Shown: positions 29,522-36,872 of the stretch, in pieces
Layout of the letters: each line of letters begins with the position of its first letter
Position numbering within the stretch: position 1 is the first letter of the stretch
Virus record (IMG/VR): IMGVR_UViG_3300034374_007566
Location: 1 to 59,914 of that record
From: a virus
DNA: 59,914 nucleotides
Direction: 5' to 3' (one strand)
Notes under the pieces: model-generated
The model's input: the letters and a program-made list of their open reading frames with translations, nothing else
Told to the model about the DNA's origin: nothing
Database searches by the model: none
Made by a program: the position numbers and the translations under genes

Positions 29522-30247
29522 ATGACGATGCTGATCCACTGCGGCGGAGAGCTTGTGACCCGTGACCAGATCGATGATGCCCCTGTCCCTGAGTCCACCC
29601 ACACCTGGACCCCTGTCGCTCACGGCGATGTCGTCAGCATGGTGGAGGATTCCATCCAGGGCAGCGGGCTGAAGATCACCGACAGCCAGTTCGCTCTTGC
29701 CCGCAGCGGGCAGCGGATGTTCGGCACCATCACCCTGGCCGGCGGCACGGACTACGCCACCGTCATCGGAGTTCGCAACTCCCATGACAAGTCCTTTCCC
29801 GTGTCGTTCTGCCTGGGCTCCCGGGTGTTTGTCTGCGACAACCTGGCCTTCTCTTCGGAGGTGGTGGTCAAGACCAAGCACAGCCGGCTGGTGCTGGACC
29901 GACTGCCCCGCCTGGTCAATGAGGGTGTCGCCCGGCTGATCGAAAAGCGAGGCCACCAGGCCAAGCGGATCGAAGCCTACAAGGACGAGCAGGTCCGTGG
30001 CCTGCCCCACCTGCATGACCTGGTGCTGCGGTCCTACCGGGCCAATGCCCTGCCGGCACGGGCGATCTCTGAGGTGCTGAACGAGTATGACTCGCCCAGC
30101 CACCCGGAGTTCTCCGAGCCTACGCTGTGGAGTTACTTCAACGCCTGCACGGAGGTGCTGAAGAAGTACGGCAACCTGCCGCAGCGGACCATGCGTCTGC
30201 ACGGCGTGGTCGACGCCGAGGTCGGCAGCAAGTTGCTGGCGGTCTGA
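29522..30247 (+). CDS. DUF932 protein (241 aa)
   Basis: VSMVEDSIQGSGLKITDSQF, TITLAGGTDYATVIGVRNSH and FPVSFCLGSRVFVCDNLAFS are the core of the DUF932 family found on plasmids and phages (LF-82-type). The family is of unknown biochemical function. ATG at 29522 with AAGGAG. Flanked by terminators on both sides, so it may have its own promoter (a -10-like element was not found). Confidence 0.75.
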   Translation: MTMLIHCGGELVTRDQIDDAPVPESTHTWTPVAHGDVVSMVEDSIQGSGLKITDSQFALARSGQRMFGTITLAGGTDYATVIGVRNSHDKSFPVSFCLGSRVFVCDNLAFSSEVVVKTKHSRLVLDRLPRLVNEGVARLIEKRGHQAKRIEAYKDEQVRGLPHLHDLVLRSYRANALPARAISEVLNEYDSPSHPEFSEPTLWSYFNACTEVLKKYGNLPQRTMRLHGVVDAEVGSKLLAV

Positions 30248-30284
30248 TCCCTGACGGCTGTGCGGTGCGTTGCCGTTCAGCCGT

Positions 30285-30329
30285 GTGGTGGGGGGGGAGC
30301 CCAAGCCCCCCCGCCACTTCCTTTTTCTT
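30285..30329 (+). terminator. Rho-independent terminator 3 of the early operon
   Basis: GTGGTGGGGGGG (30285-30296) pairs with the C7-G-CCAC arm (30306-30317); loop with GCCC; then TTCCTTTTTCTT. A second weaker stem ACGGCTG/CAGCCGT lies just upstream (30253-30287). Follows the DUF932 gene directly. Confidence 0.75.
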
Positions 30330-30343
30330 GCAAGGAGATGAGC

Positions 30344-30607
30344 ATGAAAGCCCTGCGATTCGACGTGTCTAAGTTTTGCAAGGACTACATGGAGGCCCGT
30401 GACGCTGGCCTGACCATGGAGGAGTTCGCCCAACTGCTGGGCGTGACGCTTGGCGTGGTGGCCGGCAGAAAGCATCGCCTGATGAAGCGTGGCATCGTCC
30501 TGCCACCGCTGAAGGTCACCAGGAAGCGGGCTGCTAAGCCTGTCCTGCGGCTGACTGGGCCTGTCGTCCAGGCTCCGCTGCACTTCACCATCACAGTAGG
30601 AGGCTGA
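30344..30607 (+). CDS. Putative HTH regulator (87 aa)
   Basis: GLTMEEFAQLLGVTLGVVAG then RKHRLMKRGI is a helix-turn-helix (about residues 24-50) of the kind seen in small phage regulators; the rest is basic. ATG at 30344 with AAGGAG at good distance; ATG 30338 would sit on the ribosome-binding site. Candidate binder of the palindrome at 22558-22579; inference. Confidence 0.55.
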   Translation: MKALRFDVSKFCKDYMEARDAGLTMEEFAQLLGVTLGVVAGRKHRLMKRGIVLPPLKVTRKRAAKPVLRLTGPVVQAPLHFTITVGG

Positions 30608-30608
30608 G

Positions 30609-30803
30609 ATGACTATCACGCTGACAGTCAATGCTAGGGAGATCGACTACCTGCGGCGGGCAGTCGAACGTGACTTGGAGATGTTTGATGCCGAGTCGAT
30701 GATGTGCGACATGGAGGAGTACGCTATGGTGGAGGCAGCGCAGGCATGCCAGGTTCTGAAGATGCTGAAGCGTGTTTGCCAGGACCATGTTTACCCTCAC
30801 TAG
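30609..30803 (+). CDS. Hypothetical early protein (64 aa)
   Basis: One strand (TITLTVNAREIDY) then helices with Met/Cys (MMCDMEEYAMVEAAQACQVL). Unrecognised; acidic. Confidence 0.5.
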   Translation: MTITLTVNAREIDYLRRAVERDLEMFDAESMMCDMEEYAMVEAAQACQVLKMLKRVCQDHVYPH

Positions 30804-30811
30804 GAGCCGCC

Positions 30812-30883
30812 ATGGACTTTCTGCTGGGCACGTTTATCTTGTGTGTTATCTTTTACGCTTCATCGAAACAGTGGGGTGAGTAG
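30812..30883 (+). CDS. Single-span membrane mini-protein (23 aa)
   Basis: MDFLLGTFILCVIFYASSKQ plus WGE: one hydrophobic span with a charged C-terminus. TAGGAG 8 bp upstream. Its stop overlaps the GTG start of the next gene (TAGTG). Unknown function. Confidence 0.5.
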   Translation: MDFLLGTFILCVIFYASSKQWGE

Positions 30884-31221
30884 TGGTAGACTTTGACTCT
30901 GTAAAACAAGACGACTGCATGTATGGCCTGAGCATGGAAGTGCTGGATGAACTGCGTGACCACATCCAGGACCTTTACCTACGCATGTTCCAGCGGTGCG
31001 AGGAACTCCCAGACGGCCTACCCAACGTCGTCCTGCCTGCCTTGACGCTGGCCTGGATTGAAGCCACGTCTTCAATCTTTGGTTCTGCTTCCTATGAATC
31101 GGCACTGTCTATCCTGTCTGGCATCTCGCCAGAAGACAAAGAGTCCCGTAAACTTATGCGGCAATCCATCAACGACCTTCTCCGCCGCACGCGGTGGAGC
31201 CTCCGGAGGAAGAAGTCTTGA
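30883..31221 (+). CDS. Hypothetical early protein (112 aa)
   Basis: GTG start at 30883 within TAGTG; GGGGTGA upstream. Helical; basic C-terminus (LRRTRWSLRRKKS). Resembles no family I can name. Confidence 0.5.
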   Translation: MVDFDSVKQDDCMYGLSMEVLDELRDHIQDLYLRMFQRCEELPDGLPNVVLPALTLAWIEATSSIFGSASYESALSILSGISPEDKESRKLMRQSINDLLRRTRWSLRRKKS

Positions 31222-31577
31222 AGTACCACGGCTTTATCACAGAAGAGAAGAACACTGGCGACATCCTGAAGTCCACCTTCCGCGGTTACTACATCCCTGT
31301 AGAAGAGCGGGAAGGCGGCTGGATGCCAGCCGGCCCTGCGATGGAAGACCCGGACGACCAGGTCAACCTGTACTCCAACGTGTACATGTTCCAGGTACAC
31401 CGCAACGGAGAGCCCACGGGTCCGCTGGACGACATACCTTCCCCGGACGGGTTCACCGTGGTGGCACGTTACTGGTTGCCCGATGACTACCGACCGGACA
31501 CGCCGGAGGAGCGGGCCGCCCGGAGGGAGCAGTCAGAGGCAACGCTGCGAGACATACTAGGGAGGTGCAAGGAATGA
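31218..31577 (+). CDS. Hypothetical early protein with TTG start (119 aa)
   Basis: TTG at 31218 overlaps the preceding stop as TTGA and has GGAGGAAG 8 bp upstream; the alternative GTG at 31194 has no site. Product: KYHGFITEEKNTGDIL, FRGYYIPVEEREGG and a C-terminal charged helix PEERAARREQSEATLRDIL. Unknown. Confidence 0.5.
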   Translation: MKYHGFITEEKNTGDILKSTFRGYYIPVEEREGGWMPAGPAMEDPDDQVNLYSNVYMFQVHRNGEPTGPLDDIPSPDGFTVVARYWLPDDYRPDTPEERAARREQSEATLRDILGRCKE

Positions 31578-32335
31578 ACTGCTACGGCTACATCCGGGTA
31601 TCCACGGACGATCAAGCGAACTCCCGTGAGAACCAATCCGACAAGATCACTGAGTTCGCAGAGCGGGAGGGCATACATCTGGCTCAGATTTTTGTTGACG
31701 AAGACGTTTCCGGCTCCATTCAACTGCGCCGCCGCCCCCAGGGCAAGATTCTCTGGGACATCCTGGACCCTGGCGACACGGTTGTGTTCTGCAAGCCCGA
31801 CAGGGTCTTCCGCTCAGTCCTTGACTCCGCCGACACTGTCCACATATGGCTACAGCGGCAGGTCCGTTGCGTCATCTTGGACCTGGGGATCGACCTGGCA
31901 ACGCCTGCCGGCCGGCTGGTATTCAACCAGATGACCGCTTTCGCTGAGTTTGAGCGGGAGATGATCGCCCAGCGGACCCGGGAGATCGCTGCCTACCTGA
32001 AGAAGCAGGGCCGTCCTTACGGGGGCGCGCGGCCCTTCGGGTGGCAGAAGGTTGGCCGCGGCCGGGATGCTCGCTTTGAACCTCTGGATTCTGAGAGAGA
32101 GATCGCCTTCCGCGTCCTTGACCTGAAGGAGCAGGGCAAGTCTTACCGTGACATCGCTTGGATTCTTGCGAAGGATCGGACAGTGAAGCCGGGGAAGAAG
32201 TGGACTGACACGGGGAAGGGCGTTTGGTACTCCGTCTCCGAGGTCCATGCGCTGTGTCAGGCAGCTCGTCTAGGATTCCCAGTCGCTCCAAGAGCTGCTT
32301 TGCTAGCCGCCGGGAAGCAAGGGACGCCGACCTGA
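31574..32335 (+). CDS. Serine recombinase (253 aa)
   Basis: Resolvase/invertase family. YIRVSTDDQ at 6-14 with catalytic Ser10 and Arg8; CKPDRVFRS at 73-81 with the conserved Asp-Arg and Arg80; TAFAEFEREMIAQRT at 121-135 is the conserved E-helix. A helix-turn-helix-like region (SYRDIAWILAKD) follows at 190-201. GGAGGT lies 7 bp before ATG 31574, which overlaps the upstream stop as ATGA. It could invert or resolve phage DNA, or integrate it. The last about 140 codons are antisense to the sigma gene. Confidence 0.85.
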   Translation: MNCYGYIRVSTDDQANSRENQSDKITEFAEREGIHLAQIFVDEDVSGSIQLRRRPQGKILWDILDPGDTVVFCKPDRVFRSVLDSADTVHIWLQRQVRCVILDLGIDLATPAGRLVFNQMTAFAEFEREMIAQRTREIAAYLKKQGRPYGGARPFGWQKVGRGRDARFEPLDSEREIAFRVLDLKEQGKSYRDIAWILAKDRTVKPGKKWTDTGKGVWYSVSEVHALCQAARLGFPVAPRAALLAAGKQGTPT

Positions 32336-32771
32336 CGTTCAGGTTGAACTCGTCCGCCAGGTCGGTGATCCGTCGCTTGCGGACAAACCTGCACACAGCC
32401 ATGGCCTTGTCCCGCTCTTCCATCCCAGCGATGGCTTCCGACAGGTCATCCCTCTCATCGGTAGTGGCGGTCTCCGCCTCAGCCATGGCCATGCCAACCC
32501 TCTCCCCGGGAGAGCGGGTCAGCTTCCGGATGGACTTCAGCATCGCATTCAGGATGGCCTGGGCGAAGTACCTCTTGGGGTAGGGCAGCTTGTCCTTGTT
32601 GTAAGTGCGGGCGGCCTTGCAGAGAGCCAGATACCCCTCGCCTTCCAGGTCAGGAATCAGTGCGGCCCGCTGCCAGCCCGGACGATTCTGAACGAAGTAA
32701 CGGGCGATCACCAGGACCATCTCCTGGTACTCAGTCACCAGGGCCTGCTGCTTCTTGGTCAATCGCTTCAC
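31923..32771 (-). CDS. Sigma-70-like factor with long antisense C-terminal tail (282 aa)
   Basis: Region 2: LIPDLEGEGYLALCKAARTY then FAQAILNAMLKSIRKL (about 37-85) matches sigma-70 regions 2.1-2.3. Region 4 HTH: RRITDLADEFNLNVRSASLA (about 132-151). GTG start at 32771 overlaps the previous stop as GTGA. Residues beyond about 190 are Ser/Pro/Arg/Gln-rich and lie antisense to the serine recombinase gene; no stop intervenes before 31923. Likely directs host RNA polymerase to phage promoters. The tail may be untranslated noise of strand overlap only if a frameshift exists. Confidence 0.7.
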   Translation of the reverse strand: MKRLTKKQQALVTEYQEMVLVIARYFVQNRPGWQRAALIPDLEGEGYLALCKAARTYNKDKLPYPKRYFAQAILNAMLKSIRKLTRSPGERVGMAMAEAETATTDERDDLSEAIAGMEERDKAMAVCRFVRKRRITDLADEFNLNVRSASLASRRLAKQLLERLGILDELPDTAHGPRRRSTKRPSPCQSTSSPASLSDPSQESKRCHGKTCPAPSGQGRGRRSLSQNPEVQSEHPGRGQPSATRRAARPRKDGPASSGRQRSPGSAGRSSPAQTQRKRSSG

Positions 32772-32935
32772 TCGTCCGCCTCTTCGACAATGATCTTGAT
32801 CAGGCCCGCCGCCGCCATGACCGGCAGTTTCTTGCGCCGCCTGTCCTTCATCACCCTGCGGACAGCCAGCCGCCAGTCTTCCGGCTCATACTGGTAGACC
32901 CAATACTCTTCACCGTCCGTGGCGGTGACCCGCAT
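32768..32935 (-). CDS. Small basic protein (55 aa)
   Basis: MRVTATDGEEYWVYQYEPED then a basic helix VRRVMKDRRRKK and a hydrophobic helix. ATG at 32935 without clear site. GTGA coupling to the sigma gene suggests a joint regulatory role; function unknown. Confidence 0.5.
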   Translation of the reverse strand: MRVTATDGEEYWVYQYEPEDWRLAVRRVMKDRRRKKLPVMAAAGLIKIIVEEADE

Positions 32936-32946
32936 CAGGCGTTGCG

Positions 32947-33186
32947 TCAGTCGATTCGGCACTCCTTGCACTCCTTGCACGCACAGTCTTCCGGGCAAGG
33001 GCAGATGCTGGTGGTCCCGTCAGGGTGAGTGATCACGCCGCTCTCGCACTCCCCGCAGCATCCCCGCGTGGGGCTCATGCTGGCCCGAGCAGCAGAGATA
33101 GCCGCTGCCGAGCGGGCGTGTGCAATGTCCAGGTCATTGGGATCAGCCGACAACCAAGTCAGGAACCAGATGAATAAACGCCACAT
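32947..33186 (-). CDS. Membrane-anchored Cys-rich protein (79 aa)
   Basis: N-terminal hydrophobic span (WRLFIWFLTWLSA), helical linker, and a C-terminal cluster of nine cysteines (CCGEC, CPCPEDCACKECKEC) suited to binding zinc or an iron-sulfur centre. It sits in the lysis/envelope gene group. The layout suggests a membrane-attached metal-binding knob; unknown function. Confidence 0.55.
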   Translation of the reverse strand: MWRLFIWFLTWLSADPNDLDIAHARSAAAISAARASMSPTRGCCGECESGVITHPDGTTSICPCPEDCACKECKECRID

Positions 33187-33187
33187 C

Positions 33188-33451
33188 TCACCACCCCCGC
33201 GTGTGGTCAACCATGACATAGCCGTCTGCACCAACCTCCGACTTCACCGGCTGCAACTCTTCCGGCGGGTCCTCCGCAACCAAGGCAATCCAAAGCAGGT
33301 TCTTGGCGGCACGGGCCACCCACTTCAGGAAGGGCCGGTCGTCTTTGCGGGACGGCGTGGTGGCCGAGCCGGCAAACACAAACCATCCGACCGCTAGGCC
33401 GACCACCAAGGCGATGATGACGGGCCGGTTATTGTGCGAGCCAGCCGCCAT
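33188..33451 (-). CDS. Single-span membrane protein (87 aa)
   Basis: Short N-terminus, one transmembrane span (VIIALVVGLAVGWFVFAG, about 9-26), then a basic and amphipathic cytoplasmic or periplasmic domain. Overlaps the papain-like peptidase gene by 23 bp and probably acts with it, for example as a spanin-like or holin-helper protein. Inference from position. Confidence 0.55.
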   Translation of the reverse strand: MAAGSHNNRPVIIALVVGLAVGWFVFAGSATTPSRKDDRPFLKWVARAAKNLLWIALVAEDPPEELQPVKSEVGADGYVMVDHTRGW

Positions 33452-34460
33452 TATCCAGTTCCCGGAAGTCGAAACCGTCGATTGAGCCGATTGCATACGA
33501 GTCACCCTGTCCTAGTATCGATTCAACGTCCTTCTTCTCTGCCCAAAAACATCCATCTGGCATGTCGTCTGGCCACTTGCCACCCCCTACATAGTTGCCC
33601 CAGCTATTGATGATCAGCGCACCATCACGGGGGCTGCCGTTCTCTTGGAACCTAAGGCCGATGATGCACATTTGGTGCATCCAAACCCCCGAGCGACGGC
33701 AGTAGCCATCACTGTCCCTGGTGGTATTGAAGCCAACACTGGATGCGATGGTCACGGGGTAGCCGCTAGTCACCGCTGCGACCAGCTCTTCCCAGGTCTT
33801 CACTGCAACGACATGCTTGCAGGGATGCTTCTTGGCCTCAGCATCCATCTTGCCGTTGTCGCCCTGCCCGCCGCATCCGTAGGCTCCGTACTCTTTAGCC
33901 CTGCTTGCAGAGTAGGTGGTCAGGTCCCGCCCAACCACGGGCTCACGGTAGACCACCCCCCAGTCCTTCAGCCACTTCGCTGCACCCCAGCCCGTGGCAC
34001 CATCGCTGTACCCGCCGACCGGGCGGGCACCGTCGCCTGGCTTCCCTCTGGCTTCTACGCGGGCTCCGCCGTAGATTGGCTCAGACGCAGGCAGGAGGGG
34101 CGGGTCGGCACGCTGGCCCTGGGTCCAGTCTACGCTCTCAGCACAGTACACAGCGTGCATAGCTCCCCATGACACGCAGTCTCCAATGCCCTGCCGTGCA
34201 ACTTTGAACGGCGTCCCATAGCGGGCCTGGTGGGCCTGGTCCATGTGGCGGTATAGGAAGGTGTCCTTGTGCGTTGCCTTGGCCATGGCATCCGCACCAG
34301 CCTGGGCGAAGTACGGCTGGTCCAGTGAGCGCAGGAATATCTGCACACCCACCGGGTCAGGCACATAGCCAGTTGGCATCTCCTTCTTGGGGAGAGCCAG
34401 GAGGACCGCCAATGAGACAACGGCCACCGCCAGGAAGAGTCGGAACGGATGCGGCTTCAC
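33429..34460 (-). CDS. Membrane-anchored papain-like cysteine peptidase (343 aa)
   Basis: Signal anchor at residues 6-24 (FRLFLAVAVVSLAVLLAL). The C1-family active site is complete: Q90-GIGD-C95-VSWGA (oxyanion Gln and nucleophile), H262 in WMHQMCIIGL, N285 in ALIINSWGN. Export across the membrane suggests action on the host envelope or on surface proteins, in a group with holin-like genes. Murein lysis by a papain fold is possible; degradation of a proteinaceous host cell wall would also fit. Substrate inferred only. Confidence 0.75.
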   Translation of the reverse strand: MKPHPFRLFLAVAVVSLAVLLALPKKEMPTGYVPDPVGVQIFLRSLDQPYFAQAGADAMAKATHKDTFLYRHMDQAHQARYGTPFKVARQGIGDCVSWGAMHAVYCAESVDWTQGQRADPPLLPASEPIYGGARVEARGKPGDGARPVGGYSDGATGWGAAKWLKDWGVVYREPVVGRDLTTYSASRAKEYGAYGCGGQGDNGKMDAEAKKHPCKHVVAVKTWEELVAAVTSGYPVTIASSVGFNTTRDSDGYCRRSGVWMHQMCIIGLRFQENGSPRDGALIINSWGNYVGGGKWPDDMPDGCFWAEKKDVESILGQGDSYAIGSIDGFDFRELDNGGWLAQ

Positions 34461-34981
34461 CGGGCGGACTCCGCTGCCTTGGCAACCTCACGGTAAGCAG
34501 CGATCCACTTCCGCTTGGTCTCGTCATCCATCGGCCCGCCAGATGTGCCAGCGTGGGAATCCAGGTAAGCACCGATGGCATCCCTGGCCAGGGGATGCTT
34601 CTCGCCAAGGCTCTCGCCCTTGCAGAGGAGCTTCCTGGTTCTGATCCGGAGTTCATCAAAAGCCATCCCGGAGACCAGGAGCGGCTCCGCCTGGGCCATG
34701 TCCCATTCCAGTTCGTTCGCTAACTCCGCACAGAGAGCGGCCACTAGAGCGGCATCCTCCGAAGCGTCCGGCCCGACGAACTTCCCAGTCAGGTTGAACC
34801 CGACCGGCGGCGGAGGAGTGGGGGCCGGAGACCGGCCTGCGTAGGACCAGACCGCCGCAGCCAGCAGGGCAACTGCCGCAAGATGGCGAGAGTCCGGTGC
34901 TTTGAACTCATGGTAGTTCGCTTTGATCCAGGGCCAGGCCAACGCCACGCCGGCCAGCAGCAGCAGGATGATCGTCATCAT
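34457..34981 (-). CDS. Membrane protein of the lysis group (174 aa)
   Basis: Two hydrophobic spans near the N-terminus (IILLLLAGVALAWPWI and HLAAVALLAAAVWSYAG), a Pro-rich linker (PAPTPPPPVG) and a soluble C-terminal domain that is helical with conserved-looking Cys pairs. Coupled by ATGA to both neighbours. Perhaps a lysis accessory protein; no family known. Confidence 0.6.
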   Translation of the reverse strand: MMTIILLLLAGVALAWPWIKANYHEFKAPDSRHLAAVALLAAAVWSYAGRSPAPTPPPPVGFNLTGKFVGPDASEDAALVAALCAELANELEWDMAQAEPLLVSGMAFDELRIRTRKLLCKGESLGEKHPLARDAIGAYLDSHAGTSGGPMDDETKRKWIAAYREVAKAAESAR

Positions 34982-35346
34982 GAGCGCACCATCGGAAGAA
35001 GGACCTCCACCGCACCAGCCGTGAGCGACAGAATCAGGGCCCGGATGGACGGCTTAGCCAGGAGCCAGACTGGCCAGACCACTGGCGGAATGGCCTTGTC
35101 CGCAAGGCGGTCGAAGAGAGCCGCCACCGCCTCCACCACCATCTCCTTCTTCTCCGCCCCGGTCATCTGGTTGACGGCGTCCAGGGTGGTGATGGACAGC
35201 CGGACCAGGGCCAGCATCAACTCGCCAAACTCAGACCAGGTAAGGCCGTCCTTGGCCTTCTCGGCGGCAGCGTCCAGGAACACAAGGACTTTCGGCCCAA
35301 AGAACTGGGAGTCACTTGCCTTTGCAAGGGGGGCATCTGCGTACAT
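34978..35346 (-). CDS. Putative holin-like protein (122 aa)
   Basis: ATG at 35346 with GAGAGGAGAA. The FLDAAAEKAKDGLTWSEFGE-LMLALVRLSI segment and the C-terminal amphipathic/hydrophobic helices (PPVVWPVWLLAKPSIRALIL) resemble holin superfamily proteins of environmental phages. Located beside the membrane-bound peptidase, as a lysis cassette would be. Only moderate support. Confidence 0.5.
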   Translation of the reverse strand: MYADAPLAKASDSQFFGPKVLVFLDAAAEKAKDGLTWSEFGELMLALVRLSITTLDAVNQMTGAEKKEMVVEAVAALFDRLADKAIPPVVWPVWLLAKPSIRALILSLTAGAVEVLLPMVRS

Positions 35347-35710
35347 TCTTTCTCCTCTCGCAGGCCACGGCGACCACCGCATGGCCGGCTATATCCAAGA
35401 GTGTCTTCTGGATAGATATTGTCTCTTCAAGCGCCCTCAGCCGGCGGGTTTTCTCACCGATCCTGGCGACCTGATAACGGGTCGGATCGATGCCGTCGTC
35501 CTTCACGCCCAGGGCGTTCTCCAGCGGGTCCTCCCCGCAGCCGTAGTAGCCACGCTTCCGCGTTAGTAGGGCGTACAACTCATCACAGATCGCCCGGTAC
35601 GGATCACCAGGTCCGCTCTCTGGCGGCGTTGACGATCCTTCCGTATTCGGCCCAGAAGGTGGGGTGGTGGGGGTCTTCCTCCCCGTCACAAAGGTGGGCA
35701 GTCCTGGCAT
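35312..35710 (-). CDS. MazG-like/DUF6378-type protein (132 aa)
   Basis: Disordered N-terminus, then DELYALLTRKRGYYGCGEDP, RYQVARIGEKTRRLRALEE and LLDIAGHAVVAVACE. This K-x-x-x-YG-x-x-DP-L-N...K-x-RRL...LLDIAGYA order is that of small phage all-alpha NTP-pyrophosphatase-like (DUF1599/DUF6378) proteins, which may clean nucleotide pools. Start supported by GAGGAG upstream. Overlaps the zincin gene by 107 bp. Confidence 0.55.
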   Translation of the reverse strand: MPGLPTFVTGRKTPTTPPSGPNTEGSSTPPESGPGDPYRAICDELYALLTRKRGYYGCGEDPLENALGVKDDGIDPTRYQVARIGEKTRRLRALEETISIQKTLLDIAGHAVVAVACERRKNVRRCPPCKGK

Positions 35711-35942
35711 GTGCTAGCTCCTCACACAGGGTGTCAACCAAAACGTCCAGGCTAGACGTGTTAGCCAGGACAATCATTCCTCTCTGCTCGTCTTCGTCGA
35801 AGTCAAAGTAGCCGTGCATCTCCGGGAGCTTGTCAGGGCTCCTCAGGTAGTACCGGAGGGGGAACGGAACCGGGAACCTCCGGTTCGCCCACCGCCGGAA
35901 CCTCTGGACCACGCGCTTCCTCCAGTCGGATGAACAGTTCAT
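35604..35942 (-). CDS. SprT/zincin-like protein, EExxH variant (112 aa)
   Basis: LVDTLCEELAHARTAHLCDG then DPHHPTFWAEYGRI (residues 68-102). The layout matches small phage zincins (LLHEWAHA...DHxxxWGxxYxR), but the first histidine of HExxH is replaced by glutamate (E74-E75-L-A-H78). The third ligand region HH (92-93) is kept. May be inactive or use another metal site. Start lies within the resolvase gene. Confidence 0.55.
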   Translation of the reverse strand: MNCSSDWRKRVVQRFRRWANRRFPVPFPLRYYLRSPDKLPEMHGYFDFDEDEQRGMIVLANTSSLDVLVDTLCEELAHARTAHLCDGEEDPHHPTFWAEYGRIVNAARERTW

Positions 35943-36228
35943 ACGCCCGCTCCAAGGGCACCGTCAGCAACCACGGCTCTTTGGTTTTTCGGTGCAGGAC
36001 CACAGGTACATTGCCCTGGGCGTCACGGATGGCCTGCCGCATCCAGGCACGGACGCTCTCTCGCTCCACAAACTTCACCTCCCAATGGACGCCATCAGCG
36101 TCCACCGCCAGGTCGGCCGAGCCTTCGCCGGAGAACTGCTGGGCCCGCCGGGCGGAGATTCCCAGGGCAGAGCGGATCGCCTCCGCAGCCTGGCGCTCGC
36201 CGCGTTTTCCCTTCTCCCGCTGGTTCAC
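35833..36228 (-). CDS. PD-(D/E)XK Holliday-junction-resolvase-like nuclease (131 aa)
   Basis: GKRGERQAAEAIRSALG (helix with Glu17), SADLAVDADGVHWEVKFVER (D39, E50, K52) and a basic helix give the D-x10-E-x-K core of small archaeal-type Hjc/VRR-like resolvases. GTG start at 36228 with GTGA overlap. Role: resolving recombination intermediates together with the RecE/ERF/SSB genes upstream. Confidence 0.65.
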   Translation of the reverse strand: MNQREKGKRGERQAAEAIRSALGISARRAQQFSGEGSADLAVDADGVHWEVKFVERESVRAWMRQAIRDAQGNVPVVLHRKTKEPWLLTVPLERAYELFIRLEEARGPEVPAVGEPEVPGSVPPPVLPEEP

Positions 36229-36464
36229 AGGACCCTCACAAACAGGGGGCCATCCGGCCCGACATAGGCACCCAGCGTGTTGTATTCAAACCACTCCACG
36301 GCCTCCTCAGGAGACATGCCGTCCTTCTCCAGGATTTCCAGGCAATGGTCGGCGTCGTAGACCAGGACATGCCGATGGAATGGGTTCAGCGTGTAGCCAA
36401 TGGCGGCGTCTTCAAACCCGTCTGCGGCCATGGCATCAGGGTTCAACTCAGCGAGGACCTCCAT
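36225..36464 (-). CDS. Conserved small phage protein (79 aa)
   Basis: ATG at 36464 in TGATG, with GGAGG 7 bp upstream. AADGFEDAAIGYTLN, VLVYDADHCLEILEKDGMSP, EEAVEWFEYNTLGAYVG is a family I recognise as frequent in phages (D-GF-DA-IG ... VYD-x-C-EIL ... E-x-NVxGAYVG), without known function. Confidence 0.7.
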   Translation of the reverse strand: MEVLAELNPDAMAADGFEDAAIGYTLNPFHRHVLVYDADHCLEILEKDGMSPEEAVEWFEYNTLGAYVGPDGPLFVRVL

Positions 36465-36865
36465 CAGGGTTTCCTCCCGGAAGTCAGATTCGTCTGGCGT
36501 TCCAGCAGATACCATTCGTCTGGCTCCTCTGGCTCATAACCCAGGTGCTTCTTATGCCGCAGCGAGGCTAGGTACACCGGGTCATAGTTTTCGGGATCGC
36601 TCTGCTGCTTCGCCCACAGCACTGTACTATTGTATATCGGCGGGAAGTTCCCCGCTACCTTGCCGGCATGGAGAACGTCATGGCAGCGAGAGCAGAGTCG
36701 GCAGTAGTTCCTGACATCATGCTTGCGGGCGGAGCCGGACATGATGTGGTGGACGTGCAGGTCACGCCGGCCATCGCTCTGCGGCCACCAGCAGATAGCG
36801 CAGGAGAGGTGTTCCTGGGCCCACTCCCAGCATTCCGCCTGCTCTCGCTTGTTCATCCTTGCCAT
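36464..36865 (-). CDS. HNH endonuclease (133 aa)
   Basis: ββα-metal motif: CAICWWP, DLHVHHIMSG, N-Y-C-RLCSRCHDVLH (residues about 22-66), with Cys pairs for a structural zinc. The DNA cut by it is unknown; genes of this type work in packaging, recombination or as free homing nucleases. ATG at 36865. Its ribosome-binding site lies in a hairpin arm. Confidence 0.75.
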   Translation of the reverse strand: MARMNKREQAECWEWAQEHLSCAICWWPQSDGRRDLHVHHIMSGSARKHDVRNYCRLCSRCHDVLHAGKVAGNFPPIYNSTVLWAKQQSDPENYDPVYLASLRHKKHLGYEPEEPDEWYLLERQTNLTSGRKP

Positions 36866-36872
36866 AGCGTGG

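Noticed and set aside
29246-30631. A 461-codon minus-strand frame across the DUF932 gene
   Set aside because: It spans two terminators and several coupled plus-strand genes; composition is His/Gln/Arg-rich without domain.
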